Below, one piece after another: positions 56,371-64,000 of a stretch of 64,000 nt of DNA. Source of the DNA: Streptomyces griseoincarnatus (GTDB taxonomy: Bacteria > Actinomycetota > Actinomycetes > Streptomycetales > Streptomycetaceae); the NCBI GenBank assembly GCA_014649575.1, contig BMTH01000003.1:124001-188000 (forward strand). Reading direction: 5' to 3'. The first letter of the stretch is position 1. Every line of letters begins with the position of its first letter. The notes below the pieces were generated by a model. That model was not told the origin of the DNA. It worked only from the letters and a program-made list of their open reading frames with translations, and made no database searches. Position numbers and translations under genes: made by a program.

Positions 56371-57515
56371 ACGACGCGACCAGGGGCACGGGCGGACCGG
56401 GCGACGGCACTCGTGCGGTGCGGGCCGGGCTGCCCGAACCGGTGAAGCACGAGCCGACCCTGCCCGGGCCGGTGTTCGCGGCCCACTTCCATCTGCCGGG
56501 CGACCCCACCGGCCCGTACACCTACGGCCGGGACGAGAACCCGACATGGACGCTGCTGGAGCGGGCCGTGGGCGAGCTGGAGGCCCCGGGGCGGGACGGC
56601 GTCGAGACGCTCGTGTTCGCCTCGGGCATGGCCGCCATCTCCGCGGTGCTGTTCTCGCAGCTCCGCGCGGGGGACGCGGTCGTCCTGCCCGACGACGGTT
56701 ACCAGGCGCTGCCGCTGGCGCGCGCCCAGCTGGAGGCGTACGGCATCGAGGTGCGCACCGCGCCCACCGGCGGCGACGCCCAGCTGGAGGTGCTGGACGG
56801 TGCGAAGCTGCTGTGGATCGAGACGCCCTCGAACCCCGGACTCGACGTGTGCGACGTGCGGCGGCTCGCCGAAGCGGCCCACGCGCGGGGGGCCCTGGTC
56901 GCCGTCGACAACACCCTGGCGACGCCGCTGGGCCAGCGTCCGCTGGAACTCGGCGCGGACTTCGCGGTGGCCAGCGGCACCAAGCAGCTGACCGGCCACG
57001 GCGACGTGCTCCTCGGGTACGTCACCGGCCGCGACGCCGAGGCGATGGCCGCGGTGCGGCGCTGGCGCAAGATCACCGGTGCCATTCCGGGGCCGATGGA
57101 GGCGTGGCTCGCGCACCGGTCGATCGCCACGCTGCAACTACGGGTGGAGCGGCAGAACGCGACGGCGATGCGGCTCGCGGAGGCACTGCGGGAGCGGACG
57201 GAGGTCACGGGTCTGCGGTACCCGGGACTGCCGGACGACCCGTCGCACAAGATCGCGTCGCAGCAGATGCGCCGCTACGGGTGCGTCGTGTCCTTCACGC
57301 TGCCGTCCCGCGAGCGGGCGGACCGCTTCCTCGAGGCCCTGCGGCTCGTGGACGATGCGACGAGCTTCGGCGGCGTGCGGTCCACGGCGGAGCGGCGCGG
57401 CCGCTGGGGCGGGGACGCGGTTCCGGAAGGCTTCGTCCGCTTCTCCGTCGGCGCCGAGGACCCGGAGGACCTGATCGCGGACGTGCTGCGGGCGCTGGAC
57501 GCGACCGCGGGCTGA
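56367..57515 (+). CDS. Cystathionine gamma-lyase-like PLP enzyme
   Basis: 382 residues, Cys/Met metabolism fold type I family: YTYGRDENPTW, VFASGMAAISAV, IETPSNPGLDV, and the PLP lysine in SGTKQLTGHGDVLLG. The usual SxTKYxxGHSD is altered at the tyrosine and serine, so the reaction may differ from a standard gamma-lyase. Coupled to the tyrosine phosphatase gene (ATGA overlap). A hairpin terminator follows at 57548. Confidence 0.9.
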   Translation: MNDATRGTGGPGDGTRAVRAGLPEPVKHEPTLPGPVFAAHFHLPGDPTGPYTYGRDENPTWTLLERAVGELEAPGRDGVETLVFASGMAAISAVLFSQLRAGDAVVLPDDGYQALPLARAQLEAYGIEVRTAPTGGDAQLEVLDGAKLLWIETPSNPGLDVCDVRRLAEAAHARGALVAVDNTLATPLGQRPLELGADFAVASGTKQLTGHGDVLLGYVTGRDAEAMAAVRRWRKITGAIPGPMEAWLAHRSIATLQLRVERQNATAMRLAEALRERTEVTGLRYPGLPDDPSHKIASQQMRRYGCVVSFTLPSRERADRFLEALRLVDDATSFGGVRSTAERRGRWGGDAVPEGFVRFSVGAEDPEDLIADVLRALDATAG

Positions 57516-57547
57516 CCTGCGGACATCCGACCTACGACACCCTCTGC

Positions 57548-57586
57548 GGACGGTCCGAGCCTCCCCCCTCGTGGCTCGGACCGTCC
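57548..57586 (+). terminator. Hairpin terminator
   Basis: 14-bp perfect stem (57548-57561 against 57573-57586) with an 11-nt loop, 33 bp after the PLP-enzyme stop. Confidence 0.88.
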
Positions 57587-57731
57587 TCGGTTCTGCGCGC
57601 GAAGAACCGCGCGACTCAGGCTAGTTGACTCACTGTCAGTGTCCAATCACAGTAGCGACAGCGACCTATCGACAAATTTATAGTTGGTTCCGTCCGTTCT
57701 GCGGCGGGCCGACGAGAGAGGGGTGCGTGCC

Positions 57732-58637
57732 GTGGATCTGGCCTTGCTGCGGACCTTCGTGACCGTGCACCGGGCCGGTTCCTTCACGCGCGCGGCGGCC
57801 CTGCTGGGCCTCTCGCAGCCGGCCGTCACCTCACAGATCAGGACCTTGGAACGGCAGGTCGGACGGCCCTTGTTCCTGCGGCAGGCGCGCGGGGTGACGC
57901 CGACGACGATCGGCGACGAGCTCGCCCACAAGGCGGCGCCGCACCTCGACGCGCTGGTGGAGATAGCCGAGTCCAGGCTGGAGGAGGACTCCTCCTTACG
58001 CACCCTGCATCTGGCCGGGCCTCCCGAGTTCACCGCCGAGCGAGCACTGCCCGCGCTCACGGAGCTGACCGGCGAGGACGGCCACGGCTTCGCGCTCCGC
58101 GCCTCCTTCGGCACCGCCGACGAGGTCCTCGAAGGGCTCGCCGCCGGCCACCACGACCTGGCCATAAGCACCGTCCGCCCACGCGGCGCGCTGCTCTCGG
58201 CAACCGCGCTCTGCGACGAGGAGCACGTGCTGGTCGCCGCGCCCGGCTGGGCCGAGCGGATCGGCGCGGCGACGCTCCGCCGGGACGGCCCGGCCGCCCT
58301 CGAGCGGGTTCCGGTCGTGGAGGTGCACGAGTCGTTGCCCTTCGTCGCCCGCTACTGGGCCTCCGTGTTCGACTCCCGCCCGGTCTGTCCCGGCACGGTG
58401 ATCGTCCCGGACCTGCGCGCCGTGCTGGCATGCGCCACCGCGGGGGCGGGCCTCGCCGTGCTGCCGCGTTACCTGTGCGCGGGCGCACTGGAGCGCGGCG
58501 ACGTGCTGGCCCTGTACGAGCCCACGGTGCCTCCGCTGCGCACCTACTTCCTGGCCGTCCGCACCGGCACGCTGGCGATGCCGCACATCGCACGGGCCCA
58601 TGAATGGCTGGAGCGGGCGGCCGTCGCTTGGTGCTGA
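57732..58637 (+). CDS. LysR-family transcriptional regulator
   Basis: 301 residues from GTG 57732, with GGGG 8 nt upstream; GTG 57723 would add three residues. N-terminal winged HTH (DLALLRTFVTVHRAGSFTRA, then AALLGLSQPAVTSQIRTLE) and a LysR substrate-binding domain (about 90-295). Leu89 is encoded by TTA (57996-57998), so translation may depend on bldA. The upstream 146 bp are AT-rich (57620-57690). Target not evident; no divergent partner gene. Confidence 0.93.
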   Translation: MDLALLRTFVTVHRAGSFTRAAALLGLSQPAVTSQIRTLERQVGRPLFLRQARGVTPTTIGDELAHKAAPHLDALVEIAESRLEEDSSLRTLHLAGPPEFTAERALPALTELTGEDGHGFALRASFGTADEVLEGLAAGHHDLAISTVRPRGALLSATALCDEEHVLVAAPGWAERIGAATLRRDGPAALERVPVVEVHESLPFVARYWASVFDSRPVCPGTVIVPDLRAVLACATAGAGLAVLPRYLCAGALERGDVLALYEPTVPPLRTYFLAVRTGTLAMPHIARAHEWLERAAVAWC

Positions 58638-58690
58638 AGGAGGTGGGGCGGCGCGGTGTCCCGGCGGCCGGAGCAAGGGCGCCCGGCGAT

Positions 58691-58704
58691 GTTTCACGTG
58701 GAAC
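58691..58704. other. parS-like site (one mismatch)
   Basis: GTTTCACGTGGAAC in the gap between the LysR and Nudix genes, the same variant as at 51408. Confidence 0.8.
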
Positions 58705-58725
58705 CGGCTGGGCCACATTTCCCCC

Positions 58726-59208
58726 ATGACCGTCCGACCCGTGGTCAAGCGCACCGCCCGAGCCGTTCTCCTGGACGGCGATCACCTGATCCTGATCAAG
58801 CGCACCAAACCCGGTGTGGACCCGTACTGGGTCACCCCCGGCGGCGGGGTCGATCCGGAGGACGCGACCGTCGTCCACGCCCTGCACCGCGAGGTGTACG
58901 AGGAGCTCGGCGCCAAGATCACCGACGTGGTGCCGTGCTTCGTGGACACCGTGGAGCACATCGGCGAGGACGAGGGTTCCACCGGTGTGAAGGTGCAGCA
59001 CTTCTTCGTCTGCCGTCTGGAGTCCATGGACCCGTCCCTGCGGCACGGCCCGGAGGTCGAGGAACCCGCCGGAGAGTACGAGATCGTGCGCGTGCCGTTC
59101 ACCCGGGTCGGCATCGCCTCCGTGCACCTCGTCCCGCTGTCCCTGCGGCACTACCTCGACGGCAACATCGAAGGGGTGCGCGCCCTGCACGCCTCCGACC
59201 TGGGCTGA
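58726..59208 (+). CDS. Nudix hydrolase
   Basis: 160 residues from ATG 58726. The Nudix box spans about 41-63: PGGGVDPEDATVVHALHREV then YEELGAK, with the GX5EX7REUXEEXGU spacing (glycine, glutamates, RE and EE present). It would hydrolyse a nucleoside diphosphate linked to another moiety. Preceded by the parS-like site. Confidence 0.92.
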   Translation: MTVRPVVKRTARAVLLDGDHLILIKRTKPGVDPYWVTPGGGVDPEDATVVHALHREVYEELGAKITDVVPCFVDTVEHIGEDEGSTGVKVQHFFVCRLESMDPSLRHGPEVEEPAGEYEIVRVPFTRVGIASVHLVPLSLRHYLDGNIEGVRALHASDLG

Positions 59209-59297
59209 TCCGAGCCCGAAACGGGATGGCCAAAAGCACGTACGCATCTGCGGAAACAGGTGGACGCCGAAGGCTCCGGTCGGACAGCCTGACCTGC

Positions 59298-60161
59298 GTG
59301 CCGACACCTTCTCTCGACGCCCTGCCCATCCGCCGTCTGACGCTCCGCGATCTCACCGCCTGCGCCGACCTGTCCGAGGACCGGGGGTGGCCCCGGGAGG
59401 AGCACAAGTGGGGACTCCTGCTCGCGGCCGGACGCGGCCACGGGGTCGACGCCCCCGACGGGGGTCTGGCGGCCGCCTGCGTCGTCACCGAGTACGGACC
59501 CCGGGAGCGGCCCTCCTTGGCTGCCGTGGGCATGGTCCTCGTCGCGGAACGCCATTCCCGTCAGGGCCTCGGGCGCCGGCTGATGCGCCATGTCCTCGAG
59601 GAGGCGGGCACCACTCCCCTCACCCTGCACGCCACGCCTCTCGGACGGCCGCTGTACGAAGAGCTCGGTTTCAAGGTCACCGGGCAGGCCGAGATGGTGC
59701 GCGGCCTCTTCGTCCCGTCAGGCCGGCCGGACGTCCTGACCCGCACGGCCACCGCCGACGACCTCCCCGCGCTCCTGCGGCTGGACGAAGAGGTCTTCGG
59801 CATGGACCGGACCCACATCGTGACCCGCCTGCCCGCCTTCGCGGACCAGCTGCGGGTGGCCGAGGAAGACGGCCGGATCATCGGCTACGCCGCCGCATGG
59901 CCCAACATGCACACCCACGTCGTGGGCCCGTTGATCGCCCGGGACACCGCGACCGCCCAGGCGCTCATCGCCTCCCTGGCCGCCCACACCAACCGTCCGC
60001 TGCGTACCGACATCGACGTCCGCCACCGCGAGCTGCTCGACTGGGTGAAGGCGCGAGGCCTCGCACCGGTCGCGTTCAACGCCGTGATGACGCACGGCAT
60101 CACGGAACTTCCCGGCGACTGGAGCCGGCGGTTCGCCCCGGTGACGGTGGCGGCCTCCTGA
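59298..60161 (+). CDS. GNAT-family N-acetyltransferase (double domain)
   Basis: 287 residues from GTG 59298. The N-terminal GNAT domain (about 8-140) has the acetyl-CoA motif VAERHSRQGLGRRLM; a second GNAT-like half (about 150-275, DLPALLRLDEEVFGMDR, RIIGYAAAWP) follows, as in the Eis-like/two-domain group. Substrate unknown. An ATG at 59226 would add a basic tail not expected in the family. Confidence 0.88.
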   Translation: MPTPSLDALPIRRLTLRDLTACADLSEDRGWPREEHKWGLLLAAGRGHGVDAPDGGLAAACVVTEYGPRERPSLAAVGMVLVAERHSRQGLGRRLMRHVLEEAGTTPLTLHATPLGRPLYEELGFKVTGQAEMVRGLFVPSGRPDVLTRTATADDLPALLRLDEEVFGMDRTHIVTRLPAFADQLRVAEEDGRIIGYAAAWPNMHTHVVGPLIARDTATAQALIASLAAHTNRPLRTDIDVRHRELLDWVKARGLAPVAFNAVMTHGITELPGDWSRRFAPVTVAAS

Positions 60162-60171
60162 CGGCACGCAG

Positions 60172-60216
60172 ACGGCGACGCCGGTCCCCTGTGCTGTGCG
60201 GGACGGGCGTCGCCGT
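60172..60216. terminator. Hairpin terminator between convergent genes
   Basis: 11-bp stem ACGGCGACGCC/GGCGTCGCCGT (60172-60182, 60206-60216) with a further inner GTCCC/GGGAC pairing. Confidence 0.72.
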
Positions 60217-60292
60217 GCGGTGCTCCGTATCCACGTGCTGTGCGTTGTACGGCTGTCCTGTGCGTCGTCCGGGGCGTGGCGCCCCTCCGTCG

Positions 60293-60712
60293 TCAGGCGA
60301 GGGACTCCACGGCGGCGGTGGCGAAGCCGTGGTCCTGCTCCGGGGCGCCGCCGCCGACGCCGACGGCGCCGATCAGCCGGCCGTCACGCCGTACGGGCAC
60401 GCCGCCGGCGATGAAGAGCAGCGGCCGGTCGAGGGCGGTGGGCAGGGTGTGGAAGAGACCACCGGGCTGCACGGCGTCCACCAGGTCGGCGGTGGGCGAG
60501 TTCAGCTGCAACGCGGTGTAGGCCTTGCGCGTACTGGTCTCGCCGGAGATCAGCACGGCCCGGTCGTCCCGGCGGAAGGCGAGCAGGTGCCCGCCCGCGT
60601 CGAGGACGGTCACGCTGACGGTGACACCGGCCTTCTCGGCGGCCTCGACCGCGGTGGTGACGAGGGCTTCGGCGTCCGCGGTGGTCAGCGGGGCGACGGC
60701 GGTGGTGGTCAT
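60293..60712 (-). CDS. GlcG/HbpS-family (DUF336) protein
   Basis: 139 residues from ATG 60712, preceded by AAGGAGAA. GlcG/HbpS fold: VTVLDAGGHLLAFRRDD, STRKAYTALQL, GGVPVRRDGRLIGAVGVGGG. Streptomyces HbpS is a secreted haem-binding redox sensor, but this copy has no signal peptide, so it is an intracellular relative. It lies 104 bp after the MFS gene on the same strand and is probably cotranscribed. Confidence 0.9.
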   Translation of the reverse strand: MTTTAVAPLTTADAEALVTTAVEAAEKAGVTVSVTVLDAGGHLLAFRRDDRAVLISGETSTRKAYTALQLNSPTADLVDAVQPGGLFHTLPTALDRPLLFIAGGVPVRRDGRLIGAVGVGGGAPEQDHGFATAAVESLA

Positions 60713-60816
60713 GAGGTGGTTCTCCTTGCGGTGGGTGCGGTGTCCGTCGTGACGGACGGGAGGGGGAACGGTGGGCGCGGGGACGGCCCTGGCCCCGCGC
60801 CCGGAGGCGCCGCGGT

Positions 60817-62025
60817 TCAGTGCGTGGCGACGGTCGGCCGCTCCGCGGTGACCGTGCCGGCGGGCGGTGTGCCGGCCGCCCGCTCGCGGCGCTCGAGGCC
60901 GGCCGAGAGGACGGCGAGCGCCAGGGCGGCCGCGGCGAGGACGGCGCCGACCCAGTTGGGGGCGGTGTAGCCGAGTCCGGCGGCGATCACGAGGCCGCCC
61001 AGCCAGGCGGACAGCGCGTTGCCCAGGTTGAAGGCGCCGATGTTGAGTGCCGAGGCCAGGGTGGGCGCGCCGTGCGCGTGGTCCAGGACCCGCTTCTGCA
61101 GCGGGGGAACGGTGGCGAAGCCGAGTGCGCCGACGAGGGCGATGGTGACGGCCGCGGCGATCTTGTTGTGGGCGGTCAGGGTGAACAGCGCCAGGACGAC
61201 CGCGAGTGCGCCGAGGGACACGTACAGCATCGGCATCAGGGCACGGTCGGCGTACTTGCCGCCGACGAGGTTGCCGCCGACCATGCCGAGGCCGAACAGC
61301 ACCAGCAGCCAGGTGACGGAGCCGTCGGCGAAGCCCGCGACGTGCGTCATCATCGGCGCGATGTACGTGATCGCGGCGAAGACGCCGCCGAAGCCGAGCA
61401 CGGTCATCGCCATGGCGAGCAGGACCTGCACGTTCTTCAGGGCGGCCAGTTCGTGGCGCAGCCGCACGCCCTCGGGCTTCGGCATGTCGGGCACCAGCTT
61501 GGCGACGCCCAGCAGGCCGACCACGCCGAGCGCGGCGACGATGCCGAAGGTGACGCGCCAGCCGAGGGACTGGCCGACCAGGGTGCCCAGCGGCACGCCG
61601 ACGACGTTGGCGACGGTGAGACCGGTGAACATCAGGGAGATGGCGCCGGCCCGCTTGTCGGGGGCGACCAGATCGGCGGCGACGACGGAACCGATGCCGA
61701 AGAAGGCGCCGTGGGCCAGCGACGCGACCACCCGTCCGGTCAGCATGAGGCCGAAGCTGGGAGCCAGCGCCGAGAGCAGGTTCCCGACGACGAAGAGGCC
61801 CATCAGCAGCATCAGCATGCGCTTCCGGGAGATCTTGGTGCCGAGCACGGTCATCAGGGGGGCGCCGAACATGACACCCAGGGCGTAGCCGGTCACCAGG
61901 TAACCGGCGGTGGGGATGGAGACACCGAAGTCGTCCGCGACCTCGGGCAGCAAGCCCATGATCACGAATTCGGTGGTGCCGATCCCGAAGGCCCCTATCG
62001 CGAGGGCCAGAAGCGCGAGAGGCAT
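60817..62025 (-). CDS. MFS transporter (DHA1 drug:H+ antiporter type)
   Basis: 402 residues from ATG 62025 with twelve membrane helices, starting MPLALLALAIGAFGIGTTEF. Motif GVMFGAPLMTVLGTKISRKR after helix 2 and the C-terminal half GNLVGGKYADR match the AraJ/YdhP-like arabinose/drug efflux group. Divergent from a MarR-type gene, a classic regulator-pump pairing. Substrate unknown. Confidence 0.92.
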   Translation of the reverse strand: MPLALLALAIGAFGIGTTEFVIMGLLPEVADDFGVSIPTAGYLVTGYALGVMFGAPLMTVLGTKISRKRMLMLLMGLFVVGNLLSALAPSFGLMLTGRVVASLAHGAFFGIGSVVAADLVAPDKRAGAISLMFTGLTVANVVGVPLGTLVGQSLGWRVTFGIVAALGVVGLLGVAKLVPDMPKPEGVRLRHELAALKNVQVLLAMAMTVLGFGGVFAAITYIAPMMTHVAGFADGSVTWLLVLFGLGMVGGNLVGGKYADRALMPMLYVSLGALAVVLALFTLTAHNKIAAAVTIALVGALGFATVPPLQKRVLDHAHGAPTLASALNIGAFNLGNALSAWLGGLVIAAGLGYTAPNWVGAVLAAAALALAVLSAGLERRERAAGTPPAGTVTAERPTVATH

Positions 62026-62080
62026 GAGGGAACAGACCTTCCAGAGATTGCGGTAGCACTTAACGAGTCCCGACAATAAT

Positions 62081-62118
62081 TGCAGACGCGGGATATTTGC
62101 AAGCGCGGGATATTGCAT
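62081..62118. promoter_or_regulatory. Candidate MarR operator (direct repeat)
   Basis: GCGGGATATTTGCA (62088-62101) and GCGGGATATTGCA (62105-62117) form a direct repeat with TGCA spaced through it, in the AT-rich gap between the divergent MFS and MarR-type genes. Confidence 0.6.
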
Positions 62119-62167
62119 CGGTGGTCTACCCTTGGTGTCAGACGCTGCTGGACGGAGGAATCACCCC

Positions 62168-62632
62168 ATGACAGCCACAGATCCCGCACTCACCGCCCTT
62201 GCTCAGGGCTGGTGCGCTCTCTCGCTGCTGCACGGGAAGATCGAGGCCCACATCGAGCGCGTCCTGCAGGCCCGGCACGATCTGAGCGTGCGGGAGTACT
62301 CCCTGCTCGACGTGTTGAGCCGACAGCACACCGGCGAGGGCGGCCATCTGCAGATGAAGCAGGTCGCCGACGCGGTCGTGCTCAGCCAGAGCGCCACCAC
62401 CCGGCTGGTCACCCGCCTCGAGGACCGAGGCCTGCTGGAGCGGTACCTCTGCCCCACTGACCGGCGCGGCATCTACACCGACGTCACCGGGGCCGGCCTC
62501 AAGCTGCTGGAGGAGGCGCGGCCCACCAACGACACCGCGCTGCGCGAGGCGCTCGACGAGGCAGCGAAGAACCCCGAACTCGCCCCGCTGGTCCGCGCCG
62601 TGGAGACGCTGAAGGCGCCGGTGCCCGCATAA
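62168..62632 (+). CDS. MarR-family transcriptional regulator
   Basis: 154 residues from ATG 62168, with GGAGGAA 8 nt upstream. Winged helix-turn-helix (about 50-115: LQMKQVADAVVLSQSATTRL, then VTRLEDRGLLERYLCPTDRRG). Likely represses the divergent MFS-GlcG genes by binding the repeat at 62081-62118; ligand unknown. The next gene (GNAT) follows after 9 bp and is probably cotranscribed. Confidence 0.93.
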   Translation: MTATDPALTALAQGWCALSLLHGKIEAHIERVLQARHDLSVREYSLLDVLSRQHTGEGGHLQMKQVADAVVLSQSATTRLVTRLEDRGLLERYLCPTDRRGIYTDVTGAGLKLLEEARPTNDTALREALDEAAKNPELAPLVRAVETLKAPVPA

Positions 62633-62641
62633 GGTGCGGGC

Positions 62642-63094
62642 ATGGGAGATCTTGAGATACGGCCCGCGACCACCGACGACGTCCCAGCGATCGTCGCCAT
62701 GCTGGCGGACGACCCGCTGGGCACGCAGCGCGAGTCTCCGGACGACCTCACGCCCTACCTGACCGCGATGGAACGGCTGCGTGCCGACCCGAACCAGCAT
62801 CTTGTCGTCGCCGTCCGAGGAGAGCGGGTCGTCGGGACGCTCCAGCTCACGATCGTTCCGGGACTGTCCCGGCGCGGCGCCACGCGCTCGGTCGTCGAGG
62901 GCGTACGCATCCACGCGGACGAACGCGGCAGCGGTCTGGGCAGCCTGATGATGGAGTGGGCGATCGACACCTCCCGCCGCGAGGGCTGCCATCTGGTTCA
63001 GCTGACCTCGGACAACACCCGCACCGACGCCCACCGCTTCTACGAGCGGCTGGGCTTCACGGCGTCGCACGTGGGCTTCAAGCTGACGCTGTGA
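62642..63094 (+). CDS. GNAT-family N-acetyltransferase
   Basis: 150 residues. Acetyl-CoA motif A in VRIHADERGSGLGSLMMEWA and motif B in LTSDNTRTDAHRFYERLGF. Small soluble acetyltransferase of unknown substrate, possibly small molecules exported or detected by the neighbouring MFS/MarR pair. Its stop is 5 bp before a palindrome that is both terminator-like and parS. Confidence 0.92.
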   Translation: MGDLEIRPATTDDVPAIVAMLADDPLGTQRESPDDLTPYLTAMERLRADPNQHLVVAVRGERVVGTLQLTIVPGLSRRGATRSVVEGVRIHADERGSGLGSLMMEWAIDTSRREGCHLVQLTSDNTRTDAHRFYERLGFTASHVGFKLTL

Positions 63095-63098
63095 GAAA

Positions 63099-63130
63099 AG
63101 TGGCCGTGTTTCACGTGAAACACGGCCACT
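63099..63130. other. parS site (perfect) within a 32-bp palindrome/terminator
   Basis: A 32-bp perfect palindrome, arms 63099-63114 and 63115-63130, lies between convergent genes; its centre GTTTCACGTGAAAC (63108-63121) is a perfect parS. The extra arm bases would make it a stable hairpin terminator too. Confidence 0.92.
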
Positions 63131-63154
63131 CGCGTACGTCGGGAGCCCCTCGGG

Positions 63155-64000
63155 CTACGGGAGGCCCCGCCACCCCTCCGCGTCCACGCCGCCGGGCAAC
63201 GGAGCGCCCTCCTCGTACGGCTGCCGGGTGAACACGAACGAGCCCAGGTCGAGGTGGCTGACCGTGCCGTCCGGGCGTCGCACGGGCTGCAGCACCTCCC
63301 CGGCGTAGTAGCCCTCGAGCCCTACCCAGCCGCCGTCACCGTCCGGACGGAAACGCGAGCGTCGTCCCTTCCCGGAGAGGGGTTCCAGCGCGAGCAGCCC
63401 GTCGGCCGACAGCCTCAGCCCGAAGGCGTACGTCCCCCAGTACCACTGGCCCACCAGGTCGAGCACGGCGGAATCGGCCTTGCGGAGCGGCCGCCAGGGC
63501 GCGGGGACGCGCGGTTCCGCCTCCGCGACGATCCGCACCAGGTCCGCGGCGACGGTGAACGGCGCGGGTCCGGAGGTGCAGTTGGCGAGGACCACGGCGC
63601 CGACGTCGTCCGCAAGGCTCATCGTCAGGCAGGCCAGGAACCCCGGGAGCGAGCCGGTGTGCCCGACGAACGCCCTGCCCTGCTGATGGCGCAACTCCAG
63701 CCCCAGGCCGTAGGCGTATCCGTCGGCCACGTCCGCCGCCTCGGCCGGCGCCGCCGGCGTCCTCATCTCCCGCACCGACTCGGCGCTCAGCACCCGCTCG
63801 TCCCCTGCGGCCAGCAAGGCAGCGAAGCGTGCCAGGTCGCCGGTGGTGGACCACAACTGCCCGGCAGGAGCCATCACACCCAGGTTCTCCAAGGGCTCGG
63901 GCTGCATCACGTCGGCCCACGGATGTACGGCCCAGCCGCCCGCGTGCGGCGCCACGGGTTCCACGGTGGTGCGGTGCAGCCCCAGAGGGTCGAGCACCTC
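63155..64000 (-). CDS. Serine hydrolase, class C beta-lactamase-like (5' end missing)
   Basis: C-terminal 281 residues only; the gene runs off the right edge, so the N-terminal SxxK nucleophile is not visible. What remains has PAGQLWSTTGDLARFAALLAAG and GHTGSLPGF (KTG-equivalent), typical of beta-lactamase/D,D-peptidase-fold esterases, then a C-terminal beta domain (about 185-280) as in larger serine hydrolases of this kind. Substrate unknown. Confidence 0.88.
   Translation of the reverse strand, partial: EVLDPLGLHRTTVEPVAPHAGGWAVHPWADVMQPEPLENLGVMAPAGQLWSTTGDLARFAALLAAGDERVLSAESVREMRTPAAPAEAADVADGYAYGLGLELRHQQGRAFVGHTGSLPGFLACLTMSLADDVGAVVLANCTSGPAPFTVAADLVRIVAEAEPRVPAPWRPLRKADSAVLDLVGQWYWGTYAFGLRLSADGLLALEPLSGKGRRSRFRPDGDGGWVGLEGYYAGEVLQPVRRPDGTVSHLDLGSFVFTRQPYEEGAPLPGGVDAEGWRGLP

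Overview
The window is chromosomal DNA of a Streptomyces-type actinomycete. Evidence: strong third-position G+C in almost every gene, GTG starts, and genus-typical genes: ssgA/ssgR (sporulation), a cydAB-cydDC operon with a Rex operator, a DtpA/Sco/PCuAC/CopCD copper cluster, and several anti-sigma-type ATPases. Six parS centromere sites (four perfect GTTTCACGTGAAAC, two with one mismatch) and two clusters of DnaA-box-like 9-mers place it in the central, origin-proximal part of the chromosome. From remembered gene order in S. coelicolor (the SCO39xx region), oriC is expected beyond the right-hand end; this is inference.

Layout. 1-3050 is an accessory patch, visibly AT-richer over about 220-1900: a long 150-bp inverted repeat, a HEPN RNase-like gene overlapping a DUF262 (GmrSD-N/ParB-like) gene, and a divergent HNH nuclease with a ScoMcrA-type N-terminal head. 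It lies on the 3' side of a tRNA-Ser(TGA) gene, a common integration position, and is the best candidate here for an undescribed defence module. 3187-14303 is core: HtrA-like protease, glycerophosphodiesterase, two anti-sigma-type ATPases, a SEC-C/DUF5926 protein, a PrimPol-like protein, a SpoIIE phosphatase and aminopeptidase P, with a degenerate minisatellite at 6930-7320. 14524-20894 is the copper and peroxidase cluster (membrane protein, YcnI, Sco, PCuAC, CopCD, DtpA). 20966-24688 holds pheA, a DnaA-box cluster, serS, a HAD phosphatase, a heptanucleotide repeat and tRNA-Ser(GCT).

25009-28527 is a two-ATPase/two-permease ABC-2 export locus. 28687-33536 holds a hydrolase/SDR fusion, a second DnaA-box cluster, kptA, an LLM flavoprotein and a HAD phosphatase. 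33581-42528 holds an M23 peptidase, a 19-codon micro-gene behind a structured leader, the cytochrome bd operon and a hisC-type aminotransferase. 42967-49444 holds a LacI regulator, a metallophosphatase, a membrane protein, a TerD-vWA protein and a lipoprotein. 49504-55438 holds thiC behind a short TPP riboswitch that lacks the usual CTGAGA, a YibE/F exporter, ssgA-ssgR, a DUF5326 protein and a cupin. 55496-64000 holds a holin-like protein, a tyrosine phosphatase, a cystathionine gamma-lyase-like enzyme, a LysR regulator, Nudix, two GNATs, a MarR/MFS/GlcG locus and a truncated serine hydrolase.

The sporulation, copper and cyd loci point to developmental and redox control. Two regulators (LacI- and LysR-type) each carry a rare TTA leucine codon, suggesting bldA-dependent translation. 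Start codons were set from ribosome-binding sites, overlaps and family lengths, so several CDS are shorter than the longest open frame.
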